NCBI RefSeq assembly: GCF_001583435.1
Contig: NZ_CP013251.1
Span: forward strand, 4,477,215-4,541,214
Direction: 5' to 3'
DNA length: 64,000 nucleotides
Source: Endozoicomonas montiporae CL-33
GTDB taxonomy: Bacteria; Pseudomonadota; Gammaproteobacteria; Pseudomonadales; Endozoicomonadaceae
The notes under the pieces were generated by a model. That model saw nothing but the letters and a program-made list of their open reading frames with translations, made no database searches and was not told where the DNA came from. Positions 1 to 7,561 of this stretch are shown in pieces. Every line of letters begins with the position of its first letter. Position 1 is the first letter of the stretch. The position numbers were made by a program, and so were the translations under genes.

Positions 1-728
1 TCAGTGAAAAGCTGGGAGAAGCAGGCGCTCTGGGCGGAGGCTATGTTCTGTTTGCAGACTATCAGCAGGGACTCACCCGTTATCTGATACTGTGCATGTT
101 GAACAGCAACATCAGCGTTACCGTTACAGAAGACCTTTCCATACAGGACTGTGCTTACCTCGACACCGGCAAAATGTCTCTGGCCTGTCGCATTAATGTG
201 ACCGAGTGGCAAGGCAACACCGACAGTGGCCGCTATTTGTCCTTCCTGCGTCCCCGGGGCGGGCGACGTCTGAGTGATGTATTCCAGGAAGCTCTTGGGT
301 GCAGCGAAACCAGTGGCAGCAAGGAAGAAGCCGACACTCTGGTAAAAGCCGTAAAAGCGTTTGCCAGCGAAGCACCCTCACTGGAGAACCATAAAGAAGT
401 CAGTCGTCAGGTATACGACTTCTGCCAGACTAAAGTAGATGAAGGCGATGCCCTGACTCTGGAAGAATTAACCGGCTATCTCAGTGAAGCCGGATCAGAC
501 GAATTTGCACGGTTCGTCAACACCCGCGACTACGATATGACCACGCCCATGGCGCCGGAAAAACGGACACTCACCAAGCTGGTTCGTTACACCGGTCGCA
601 GCAAAGGGCTGACTCTGGCCTTTGATGCCGAGCTTCTGGGCACTCAAGTGCATTACGATGAAACCACTGACCAGCTGGTCATTAAAGGCGTTCCGGAAAA
701 GCTGAAAGAGCAACTGAAAGGTCAATAA
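1..728 (+). CDS. yejK: Nucleoid-associated protein YejK/NdpA, 5' truncated by window edge
   Basis: This is the C-terminal part of the YejK (NdpA, 37-kDa nucleoid-associated) family, abundant DNA-associated proteins of gammaproteobacteria whose exact role is poorly defined. The reading frame is already open at base 3, and the residues before the first internal ATG at 96 (GGGYVLFADYQQG) look like family core sequence, so the real start lies outside the window. About 241 residues are visible; full-length proteins have roughly 335. The protein ends at TAA 726-728, immediately against a palindromic mini-element. Family assignment rests on overall resemblance of the C-terminal half (for example RPRGGRRLSDVFQEALGC and the acidic, helical tail). 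No catalytic motif is expected. Confidence 0.85.
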   Translation, partial: SEKLGEAGALGGGYVLFADYQQGLTRYLILCMLNSNISVTVTEDLSIQDCAYLDTGKMSLACRINVTEWQGNTDSGRYLSFLRPRGGRRLSDVFQEALGCSETSGSKEEADTLVKAVKAFASEAPSLENHKEVSRQVYDFCQTKVDEGDALTLEELTGYLSEAGSDEFARFVNTRDYDMTTPMAPEKRTLTKLVRYTGRSKGLTLAFDAELLGTQVHYDETTDQLVIKGVPEKLKEQLKGQ

Positions 729-904
729 TACCAATCAAAATAATTAGCTTCGTCATGAGCATGCCTTTTCAGCCGGTTAGGCAAGGCGGCGTGAGAAGCC
801 ATAGCCTTTATGCCCTATGGGTAGTAGCTATGGCGACGAATGCCAACGCAGAATAACCGGCTGAAAAGGCAGCGAATAGAATAGCTAATTATTGCGATTG
901 GTAT
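728..904. repeat. Palindromic mini-element (type 1, ATACCAAT ends)
   Basis: A 177-bp segment with terminal inverted repeats ATACCAATC / GATTGGTAT. It also has a perfect 17-bp inner inverted repeat, TGCCTTTTCAGCCGGTT at 762-778 against 855-871. The whole segment could fold into one long imperfect hairpin. It carries no ORF. A relative with the same ends lies at 49705-49864. It begins at the yejK stop codon, so it may also shape the 3' end of that mRNA. It resembles a MITE- or REP-like element; no parent transposase is visible here. Bases 905-1109 after it show nothing I can identify. Confidence 0.75.
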
Positions 905-1109
905 AAGCTCTCCATAAAGGTATGACCGGGGGGGACAGATTCACTCTGCTTCCTGTCAGCGATAACATTCCATTCTTTCTCTGCCATTTACACAGCTTCG
1001 CTCCTGCTGAATTACAGCGCTGTTCATGCGATGATGATTAAGTTCGACCAGAGTAATCCGATAATAACAGGCATCAGCCAGACATAATCAAACACCGGAG
1101 CCACCTGTT

Positions 1110-1922
1110 TTGCAGCGACTTTTACCCCCATCAGCATTCCAGCTAGCATCATTGCTCTTTGCTTTATTCATCGCCGGTGTTTCATTCAAGGCTTATTCCA
1201 AGGAAACACTGACAGCGAATAACCTGACGCCTGAACACATCATCCGTCAGGAGCTTCTTCTGAATCAGCTCATCGTTAATATTTACCTGTTACAAATTGA
1301 CTTTCTCAACAGCGATGCACGGGAGAAAATACAGGACAACCTTTCACTGCTCGACTCATCCATTCCCAATCTTCCTACCCGGGGAGAAGATGGCGAAACC
1401 AGCGGCCTGCTCGCCACCACCAAGGCACTCTGGCCGGTTATCAGCCGTCATACCAGCTGGATGGGCAACTTGCCCAAACAGTCCCGCCCTCCGGAGGCTA
1501 GCAGCCTGTTGCTGGCGCTGGCCAAGCTGGATCGCCAGCTGTTACTCCTCAGGCAGAAACTGATGACCCAGACACCTGTGCAAAAACCGGAATTAAATAT
1601 ATTGGAGCAGGCTTTGCTAATGCAGAGACTCTCCAGAGAGTACCTGGCTCTGGCGATGAATGATCAATCTTCTGATATGGCACAATCCAGTCAGCAACAA
1701 CTTCAGACTCTGGCCAAACATTTCAATGAGCGCATGCATCGCCTGAAAAGCCAGTACCAGAAACATCCTTATGCTGGCAAGCCGATCCGTCAGGCTCAGG
1801 CGGCCTGGCTCTTCATTGCTGACAGTATCCAGAGTTACCCACAGAAAGCCATTCCCGAGATGGTGGCTAAATACAGTGATCGCATTGTTGGCAAACTGAC
1901 TTCTGTTCACAAAATGTTTTAA
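1110..1922 (+). CDS. Hypothetical exported helical protein
   Basis: I do not recognise a named family. The 270-residue product has an N-terminal hydrophobic segment (about residues 8-26, FQLASLLFALFIAGVSF) that looks like a signal peptide or anchor. The rest is leucine- and glutamine-rich helix, including LMQRLSREYLALAM near residue 170. That motif is reminiscent of the QRMLSQR helix in NarX/PilJ-type periplasmic sensor domains, but no HAMP, kinase or chemotaxis module follows. The start is TTG at 1110 with GGAG nine bases upstream. The stop overlaps that of the convergent methyltransferase gene by 4 bp. A periplasmic sensory or structural protein is a guess. Confidence 0.6.
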   Translation: MQRLLPPSAFQLASLLFALFIAGVSFKAYSKETLTANNLTPEHIIRQELLLNQLIVNIYLLQIDFLNSDAREKIQDNLSLLDSSIPNLPTRGEDGETSGLLATTKALWPVISRHTSWMGNLPKQSRPPEASSLLLALAKLDRQLLLLRQKLMTQTPVQKPELNILEQALLMQRLSREYLALAMNDQSSDMAQSSQQQLQTLAKHFNERMHRLKSQYQKHPYAGKPIRQAQAAWLFIADSIQSYPQKAIPEMVAKYSDRIVGKLTSVHKMF

Positions 1923-2668
1923 GTTTTGCGAGTCATTTCGCAGACTCTCTGAACATAAACGTCGGCAGCACCCCATGGAAAACAGGCTTCAAACTGATCC
2001 ATCACTTCAAACGCAGGCTGATCAATGTAAGGTTGCAAAGAATAGCTGACAGTCACAATGCGGGTACCTGCCGATAACAAAGCCAGCTTTTCCGCCAACT
2101 GTGTGATCACCACATCATCCAGATCAGAAGCAAACAGATAAATGATCGTCGCAGAACTCAGGTCGGAATTCAGATAATCTTCACGGCAAACGTTAACACC
2201 AGAAATCCTTAACAACCTGACAACCCAGCTCAGTCGCCAGACAAAACCCGGCACCTGCTCAATGGCGGTTACCCGACATCCGGCTACAAGATTTAGCCAC
2301 AACGAGGTAAAACCACTACCAGCCCCCAGTTCAAACACATGGTCATCACCAGACAAACCAATACGATCAGCCATACTGGCTAATGACATCAGAGGCGTTT
2401 CACCGTAACTATAAAAATCATCAGCATTCATCCATTTCAGATATCGCCGACTAACGCTGTAAGGGCCGGAAAAAAGGTAGAGAAACTTCAGCAGGCAATA
2501 ACTCAACAAAAATATCTTACAGGCTCGAAAGCGCCATAGAACGCAAACAAACTCTTTCCATTCCTGATACTTAACATTCAATCCAAGCCCTATCAGTTTC
2601 AGCACAGAATTTTCCAGTCGTTCATCTATTTTTTTTATTAAACCAGTACGAATGCACCATTCCAACAC
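1919..2668 (-). CDS. Class I SAM-dependent methyltransferase-like protein
   Basis: The 249-residue product contains a Rossmann-type SAM-binding motif I, FELGAGSGFTSLWL, near residue 110. The acidic motif II position is TAIEQVPGF. An N-terminal hydrophobic stretch (FLLSYCLLKFLYLF) suggests membrane association, and the substrate cannot be read from sequence. The fold is that of class I methyltransferases of the kind that act on proteins or small molecules. It is convergent with the hypothetical gene at 1110, with stops overlapping by 4 bp. No operon partner is visible. Confidence 0.65.
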   Translation of the reverse strand: MLEWCIRTGLIKKIDERLENSVLKLIGLGLNVKYQEWKEFVCVLWRFRACKIFLLSYCLLKFLYLFSGPYSVSRRYLKWMNADDFYSYGETPLMSLASMADRIGLSGDDHVFELGAGSGFTSLWLNLVAGCRVTAIEQVPGFVWRLSWVVRLLRISGVNVCREDYLNSDLSSATIIYLFASDLDDVVITQLAEKLALLSAGTRIVTVSYSLQPYIDQPAFEVMDQFEACFPWGAADVYVQRVCEMTRKT

Positions 2669-2767
2669 AACAACCGCGTTTTACAGTCACTCTCAACACA
2701 AGGTATGGTTAGATTGTGAGCGAGGAAAATTTGTACTACCTTACCAAGCAGTCAGGGGATTTTAATA

Positions 2768-2953
2768 ATGGACAGAACCCAGACCCGACTGAAGCCAGAA
2801 GATCAGGCCAAAGTCGATGATTTTTTGAATCGGGGAACCAACGCCACTGAACGCAATGCCTTCAGACCCTTTAAGCTAATGCTCTGGCTGGCAGCTATTA
2901 TTGTTGTGCTTGGAGTACTGAGCAGGGTCATTGGCGTATTCATCCTGGGCTAA
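2768..2953 (+). CDS. DUF3094-family small membrane protein
   Basis: A 61-residue protein with a charged N-terminal half (MDRTQTRLKPEDQAKVDDFL) and a single C-terminal transmembrane helix (LMLWLAAIIVVLGVLSRVIG). This matches the DUF3094 family, small inner-membrane proteins of Pseudomonas-type bacteria. The ATG follows AGGGGAT closely. It ends 35 bp before an NADH dehydrogenase gene; the two are neighbours in several gammaproteobacteria, so a link to the respiratory chain is plausible but unproven. Confidence 0.75.
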   Translation: MDRTQTRLKPEDQAKVDDFLNRGTNATERNAFRPFKLMLWLAAIIVVLGVLSRVIGVFILG

Positions 2954-2988
2954 TTACTTTTTACAGCAAATAACCGTGCGATATCCAA

Positions 2989-4314
2989 GTGAATAATGTA
3001 AATAAAAATGATCATTTACACCGGATTGTCATTGTTGGCGGGGGAGCCGGAGGACTGGAACTGGCAACAATGCTTGGGCAGTCCATTGGTAAGCAGAAAA
3101 AAGCATCCATTACACTGGTTGATGCACAGCGAACACATTTCTGGAAACCGTTATTGCATGAGGTAGCCGCAGGCTCCCTGAATGCGTTTGAGGATGAACT
3201 CTGCTATCTGGCCCAGGCAAAGTGGAATCACTTCCACTTTTTACTGGGCCGAATGACCAATCTGGACAAAGACAACAAAACCATCGAGCTGGCTCCGATC
3301 TGCGATGATTACGGCAACGAAGTCGTATCCCGTCGCCAACTGGAGTACGACACACTGGTTCTCTCGGTGGGCAGCACGGCTAATGATTTCAACACCCCCG
3401 GCGCTCCGGAAAATTGCCTGTTTCTGGACAACCGGGAGCAGGCGGAGCGCATACACACGACACTTCTCAACCATTACCTGCACGCACAGGCATCTGGCAG
3501 CGCGCAGTCAGAGCTGAACATTGCCATTATTGGCGCTGGCGCAACGGGCGTTGAACTGTCTGCGGAACTGCACAACGCTGCCATTGAACTGGCGCATTAC
3601 GGTCTGGATGCCATTTCCCCCCAGAATGTCAAAATCACCCTGATTGAAGGGGCACCACGTATTTTGCCGGTACTTCCGGAACGCATTAGCAACAGCGTGC
3701 ATAAACAGCTGGAAAAGATGGGCGTCACCATCATGACCGGACAACTGGTCAGCGAGATCCATCAGAACTCGCTGGTCACCCTCAGTAAAACGACTCTGAA
3801 ATCGGATCTCAGCATCTGGGCTGCAGGCATAAAAGCACCGGGGTTTCTTGGCAAGCTAGGGCTGGAAACCAATCGCATCAACCAACTGGTGGTAAGACCC
3901 ACATTACAAACAACGCAGGATGACCATATCTATGCATTTGGTGACTGCTCCAGCTGTACAATAACCCTTAAAAACGGCAGCGCCCTGACTATTCCACCTC
4001 GCGCCCAGGCTGCCCACCAACAGGCATCACTGCTGGCAAAAAGTCTGAAAAGAGTGGTAGCTGGCAATGATCCCATGAACTTCACCTACAAAGACTATGG
4101 CTCTCTGATTTCACTCAGCCGCTTCAGCGCTGTTGGTAATCTTATGGGGGCAGTGACGGGTGATATGATGGTGGAAGGTGCACTGGCCAAGCTGTTTTAC
4201 ATCAGCCTGTACCGAATGCATCAGATGACGCTGTTTGGCAAGGTTCGAACCGGGGCTTTGATGCTGAAAGACGCCCTGGGCAAAACCACGCGTCCCCATC
4301 TAAAACTTCATTGA
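2989..4314 (+). CDS. ndh: Type II NADH dehydrogenase (NAD(P)/FAD-dependent oxidoreductase)
   Basis: A 441-residue flavoprotein of the NDH-2 family, which passes electrons from NADH to quinone at the inner face of the membrane without pumping protons. An FAD-binding dinucleotide fold is seen at residues about 10-30 (IVGGGAGGLELATML). A second, NADH-binding fold lies near residue 180 (IIGAGATGVELSAEL). The FAD-contacting YAFGDCSS is near residue 318. The C-terminal FYISLYRMHQM region fits the membrane-binding amphipathic end. The start is GTG at 2989; no ATG is available at the right place and the Shine-Dalgarno is weak. It lies downstream of the DUF3094 gene and is probably co-transcribed with it. 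Confidence 0.85.
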   Translation: MNNVNKNDHLHRIVIVGGGAGGLELATMLGQSIGKQKKASITLVDAQRTHFWKPLLHEVAAGSLNAFEDELCYLAQAKWNHFHFLLGRMTNLDKDNKTIELAPICDDYGNEVVSRRQLEYDTLVLSVGSTANDFNTPGAPENCLFLDNREQAERIHTTLLNHYLHAQASGSAQSELNIAIIGAGATGVELSAELHNAAIELAHYGLDAISPQNVKITLIEGAPRILPVLPERISNSVHKQLEKMGVTIMTGQLVSEIHQNSLVTLSKTTLKSDLSIWAAGIKAPGFLGKLGLETNRINQLVVRPTLQTTQDDHIYAFGDCSSCTITLKNGSALTIPPRAQAAHQQASLLAKSLKRVVAGNDPMNFTYKDYGSLISLSRFSAVGNLMGAVTGDMMVEGALAKLFYISLYRMHQMTLFGKVRTGALMLKDALGKTTRPHLKLH

Positions 4315-4341
4315 TGCTTTTCAACAAAAAAATTCACAACG

Positions 4342-4372
4342 AAAAAAGCCGCTCTGACGAATCAGAACGGCT
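4342..4372 (-). terminator. Intrinsic terminator of the tRNA array
   Basis: An 11-bp stem with one mismatch (AGCCGCTCTGA at 4347-4357 against TCAGAACGGCT at 4362-4372) and loop CGAA. On the minus strand it is followed by six T (the A-run 4342-4347). It sits directly downstream of the last tRNA gene of the minus-strand array and may also stop transcripts from ndh. Confidence 0.8.
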
Positions 4373-4379
4373 TGGAAAA

Positions 4380-4455
4380 TGGTGGGTCGTGTAGGATTCG
4401 AACCTACGACCAATTGGTTAAAAGCCAACTGCTCTACCAACTGAGCTAACGACCC
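4380..4455 (-). tRNA. tRNA-Lys(TTT), copy 1
   Basis: A 76-nt cloverleaf including encoded CCA. The acceptor stem is GGGTCGT/ACGACCC, the D-loop is AGTTGGTA, the anticodon loop is CTTTTAA (anticodon TTT) and the T-arm is GTAGG-TTCGAAT-CCTAC. It is identical to the three other Lys copies in the array and is the promoter-distal member. Confidence 0.97.
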
Positions 4456-4498
4456 ACAAGCTACCAGCTACGCAAACTGTTAACCTTGTAAGTAAAAA

Positions 4499-4574
4499 TG
4501 GTGGGTCGTGTAGGATTCGAACCTACGACCAATTGGTTAAAAGCCAACTGCTCTACCAACTGAGCTAACGACCC
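4499..4574 (-). tRNA. tRNA-Lys(TTT), copy 2
   Basis: The same 76-nt sequence as the copy at 4380-4455, with anticodon TTT and encoded CCA. It lies 43 bp upstream of that copy in the transcript. Confidence 0.97.
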
Positions 4575-4649
4575 ACGCCGTTTACCAGGCACGCAACCTG
4601 ACAAACGCACTAACAACCCATTCAAAGATTGAACAAGTTGAAAGAAAAG

Positions 4650-4725
4650 TGGCTCCCCGAGCTGGACTCGAACCAGCGACCAATAGATTAACAGTCTACT
4701 GCTCTACCAACTGAGCTATCGGGGA
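4650..4725 (-). tRNA. tRNA-Asn(GTT), copy 1
   Basis: A 76-nt cloverleaf with acceptor stem TCCCCGA/TCGGGGA, discriminator G, encoded CCA, anticodon loop CTGTTAA (anticodon GTT) and T-arm GCTGG-TTCGAGT-CCAGC. Confidence 0.97.
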
Positions 4726-4789
4726 ACAATTTTTATCTTCAAAAACACCAGAGACATTGAATAATCCCTATCCGTTCTCAAAGAGAATA

Positions 4790-4865
4790 TGGTGGGTCGT
4801 GTAGGATTCGAACCTACGACCAATTGGTTAAAAGCCAACTGCTCTACCAACTGAGCTAACGACCC
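4790..4865 (-). tRNA. tRNA-Lys(TTT), copy 3
   Basis: A 76-nt copy identical to the other Lys genes of the array, with anticodon TTT and encoded CCA. Confidence 0.97.
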
Positions 4866-4901
4866 ACAAACAACCAGCCACACAAGCTGACCATTTAAAT
4901 A

Positions 4902-4977
4902 TGGCTCCTCGAGCTGGACTCGAACCAGCGACCAATAGATTAACAGTCTACTGCTCTACCAACTGAGCTATCGAGGA
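4902..4977 (-). tRNA. tRNA-Asn(GTT), acceptor-stem variant
   Basis: A 76-nt gene matching the other Asn copies except in the acceptor stem, which is TCCTCGA/TCGAGGA instead of TCCCCGA/TCGGGGA. Both strands of the stem changed together (C-G to T-A), so pairing is kept and the gene is probably functional. Anticodon GTT, encoded CCA. Confidence 0.97.
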
Positions 4978-5019
4978 ATTAAGGCCAGACAACTTAACAC
5001 ATAAACGCAACAGAAGGAA

Positions 5020-5095
5020 TGGTGGGTCGTGTAGGATTCGAACCTACGACCAATTGGTTAAAAGCCAACTGCTCTACCAACTGAGCTAACGACCC
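5020..5095 (-). tRNA. tRNA-Lys(TTT), copy 4
   Basis: A 76-nt Lys gene with anticodon TTT and encoded CCA, identical in the mature region to the other three. Its upstream flank resembles that of copy 2 (GCCGTTTA followed by an A/C-rich stretch), which supports block duplication. Confidence 0.97.
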
Positions 5096-5165
5096 ATGCC
5101 GTTTATCAGATACGCAACCTGATAAACCCTGCCGCACTTCAACTCAAACAAGAATCTGAAAGAAG

Positions 5166-5241
5166 TGGCTCCCCGAGCTGGACTCGAACCAGCGACCAAT
5201 AGATTAACAGTCTACTGCTCTACCAACTGAGCTATCGGGGA
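5166..5241 (-). tRNA. tRNA-Asn(GTT), promoter-proximal copy
   Basis: A 76-nt Asn gene with anticodon GTT, encoded CCA and the standard acceptor stem TCCCCGA/TCGGGGA. It is the first gene transcribed in the array. Confidence 0.97.
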
Positions 5242-5285
5242 ATCGCGTTCGGTGATGCGTTGTCGTCATCACCTGACGGCAGCGA

Positions 5286-5313
5286 ATATTAATGAGATTT
5301 CTGAAGGAGTCAA
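5286..5313 (-). promoter_or_regulatory. Sigma70-type promoter of the tRNA array
   Basis: On the minus strand, -35 TTGACT (5308-5313) and -10 TAATAT (5286-5291) are separated by 16 bp. They are followed by a GC-rich stretch, as expected for stringently controlled stable-RNA promoters. The first tRNA starts about 45 bp downstream of the -10. Confidence 0.75.
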
Positions 5314-5411
5314 CCCTTTATCCAAAACAATGTGCAAAAAAGGCTCAAAAAAAGTTTCAGAGATAACAAAGAGATATATCAATATCCGGACTGGATAAGT
5401 TTCATACACAC

Positions 5412-5981
5412 TCAATCAATGTTCTGCTCCAAAGCGAACATCACCATTCTGACCGGACGCTCAATATCTGTGGCTAAAATCGCTCCCGACTTCTTTTGGC
5501 ACTCCATATTTTGGCACTCCATAGCCAGAACAAAACCGTGAAGATAATCTGCAATCAGGTTTAGAGCATCATCGATTAAAACCTTGGGTAATGATAACGG
5601 TGCCAATGCCAACTCAAACCGTTCTCTGAAGACGTCAGCCGGACCGAATTTCTTCATGGACAGCATGGTTTCCAGCAAACCCGGATGCCGGTTTAACAGA
5701 GACACATAGCTGATACACAACCGCAACACGTCACCCTGCCAGTCACCTCGCCCCTCTGGCTTATAAATATCACTCACCAGAGCCACGGTAACTGCCTCCA
5801 GCAATACCGCTTTACTGGAGAAGTAATGGTAGATCGCCATTGCATCGACTCCCAGCTCCGCCGACAGCCTGCGTATGCTCGGCACCTTACCTTCTGCTGT
5901 TAACAGTTCTCTGGCTGCAAGAATAATTTTATCTGCTGACAGAGAGCTGCCTGCACCTGACGGTCTGCCCCGTTTTTTCAT
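5412..5981 (-). CDS. TetR-family transcriptional regulator
   Basis: A 189-residue repressor-type protein. Residues about 12-60 form the TetR helix-turn-helix (IRRLSAELGVDAMAIYHYFS), with the characteristic YHYF recognition helix. The remainder is a helical ligand and dimer domain. It is divergent from a DHFR-like reductase gene, with a 15-bp perfect palindrome between them as candidate operator, so it probably controls that gene and itself. Near the C-terminus a 15-bp tandem duplication (about 5495-5524) produces the repeat MECQN-MECQK. The ligand is unknown. Confidence 0.85.
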   Translation of the reverse strand: MKKRGRPSGAGSSLSADKIILAARELLTAEGKVPSIRRLSAELGVDAMAIYHYFSSKAVLLEAVTVALVSDIYKPEGRGDWQGDVLRLCISYVSLLNRHPGLLETMLSMKKFGPADVFRERFELALAPLSLPKVLIDDALNLIADYLHGFVLAMECQNMECQKKSGAILATDIERPVRMVMFALEQNID

Positions 5982-6014
5982 CGTTTAGAATTTCCACGTA
6001 TACAAACTTGTTTT

Positions 6015-6029
6015 TTCTACACTGTAGAA
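6015..6029. promoter_or_regulatory. Candidate TetR operator
   Basis: A perfect 15-bp palindrome TTCTACA-C-TGTAGAA in the 94-bp divergent space between the TetR gene and the reductase gene. Position and symmetry suit a TetR-family binding site; the link is inferred. Confidence 0.55.
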
Positions 6030-6075
6030 TAAACTCAAAATTCACCATCACTCAACTGAATGATTGTAAAAACTT

Positions 6076-6615
6076 ATGAGTAACATTGTTTATATTGCCA
6101 CCAGCCTTGATGGCTACATTGCCGATAAAAATCACGGGCTTGACTGGCTGCACAGCACACCCAACCCGGATAATGACGATATGGGGTTTATGGACTTCAT
6201 TTCCAGAGTGGATGCGCTGGTGATGGGGAGAAAGACCTTTGAAATAGTCGCCGGTTTTGATGGTGAATGGCCTTATCCAAAGCCTGTTTTTGTGCTCAGT
6301 CGTACTTTGAACAGCATTCCGGAACATTTACAGGACAAGGTATTTCTTATTAATGGAGACACTGAAGCCGTCACGTCCGACCTTCATCAACGCGGCTACA
6401 AAAACCTTTATATTGACGGTGGTACAACGATTCAGCAGTTCCTGCAGCAGGATATGATCGACGAGCTGATTATTGCCAGGATTCCGGTGGTGCTTGGCGG
6501 TGGCATTCCATTATTTGGCAATCTGGAGCAGCCACTGTCTTTTAAGCATACTGAAACAAAAGTACACCTCAACGCCATTGCACAAAGTTTCTATGTACGA
6601 AACCGTGCCCATTAA
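6076..6615 (+). CDS. Dihydrofolate reductase/RibD C-terminal-like oxidoreductase
   Basis: A 179-residue protein of the RibD-C/DHFR-like superfamily, NADPH-dependent reductases. Family marks are the N-terminal SLDGYIAD (residues 9-16), LVMGRKTFE (about residue 49, nucleotide binding), IDGGTTIQQFL (about residue 115) and PVVLGGGIPLF near residue 137. It is shorter than bifunctional RibD and lacks the deaminase domain, so it is not a riboflavin enzyme by default; the substrate is unknown. It is divergent from, and probably repressed by, the adjacent TetR regulator. Confidence 0.75.
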   Translation: MSNIVYIATSLDGYIADKNHGLDWLHSTPNPDNDDMGFMDFISRVDALVMGRKTFEIVAGFDGEWPYPKPVFVLSRTLNSIPEHLQDKVFLINGDTEAVTSDLHQRGYKNLYIDGGTTIQQFLQQDMIDELIIARIPVVLGGGIPLFGNLEQPLSFKHTETKVHLNAIAQSFYVRNRAH

Positions 6616-6634
6616 CCTCTGAAAAAACAAAAGA

Positions 6635-6658
6635 CACTACCAGTTCATCATGGTAGTG
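6635..6658. terminator. Hairpin between convergent genes
   Basis: An 8-bp perfect stem, CACTACCA at 6635-6642 and TGGTAGTG at 6651-6658, lies between the reductase gene and the convergent peroxiredoxin gene. T-runs are weak, so it is a probable but not classical terminator. Confidence 0.5.
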
Positions 6659-6722
6659 CCTTTACAGGGTAGCGCCTTTATATGCTCAAACAGGCTTGCC
6701 CAATAACCGTATAGTCTTTTAC

Positions 6723-7325
6723 TTACAGTTCTTCAGCGCTTTCAGCGAGGTACTTGGCAACGCCGTCAGGAGAAGCGTTCATGCCTTTGTCACCTTTGTT
6801 CCAACCTGCAGGGCAGACTTCGCCATGCTCTTCATGGAACTGAAGTGCATCCACCAGACGAATCAGTTCATCCATATTCCGCCCCAAAGGCAGATCATTA
6901 ACGATCTGGGAACGTACCACACCCTTGTCGTCAATCAGGAAAGCACCACGGAACGCCACACCGCCTTCAGACTCAACATCATAATCTTTGCAGATCTGAT
7001 GGGTCATATCAGCAGCCAGAGTGTATTTAACCGGACCAATACCACCTTCATTGACCGGAGTGTTACGCCAGGCATTGTGTGTAAAGTGAGAATCAATAGA
7101 AACACCAACCACTTCAACGTTACGTTCTTTGAACGCATCCATACGATGATCCAGAGCAATCAGCTCCGATGGACAAACAAAAGTGAAGTCCAGTGGGTAG
7201 AAGAACAGAATACCGTATTTGCCACGGATAGCTTCCGAGAAGGTAAACCCATCGACAATAGTGCCATCACCCAGAACCGCAGGAACGGTAAAGTCAGGAG
7301 CCTTCTTGCCTACCAGTACGCCCAT
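6723..7325 (-). CDS. Typical 2-Cys peroxiredoxin (AhpC/TSA family)
   Basis: A 200-residue thiol peroxidase that reduces H2O2 and organic peroxides in the cytoplasm. The peroxidatic cysteine lies in DFTFVCPSE near residue 51. The resolving cysteine is in GEVCPAGW near residue 171, the layout of typical 2-Cys (Prx1/AhpC) enzymes. The C-terminal tail is of the Prx1-like extended type. It is a single gene with no AhpF neighbour, so the reductant is probably thioredoxin or another partner encoded elsewhere. No OxyR site was identified in the 236-bp upstream space. Confidence 0.88.
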   Translation of the reverse strand: MGVLVGKKAPDFTVPAVLGDGTIVDGFTFSEAIRGKYGILFFYPLDFTFVCPSELIALDHRMDAFKERNVEVVGVSIDSHFTHNAWRNTPVNEGGIGPVKYTLAADMTHQICKDYDVESEGGVAFRGAFLIDDKGVVRSQIVNDLPLGRNMDELIRLVDALQFHEEHGEVCPAGWNKGDKGMNASPDGVAKYLAESAEEL

Positions 7326-7561
7326 TTATTTATCTCCGGTTAGTTAACTGTGTCCAATAACACTCAGAGCCAACCTGTCCTCGTTGGCTTATATAGAGCC
7401 TCAACATCCTGAAGCTGCTGCCAATCATACACACCGCAGGTATTTTTGCCTATGTTCGCGACAAAAATAACTACCGGCAGAATAGACTGATCTCAAATGA
7501 AAGTCGGCCACAAGCTAAAAATCCTGCCTATACTCCTGTCTCCAAAACCTACATTCTGGGT

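Noticed and set aside
6696..7343. Plus-strand 215-residue ORF over the peroxiredoxin gene
   Set aside because: Shadow of a fully recognisable peroxiredoxin with both catalytic cysteines.
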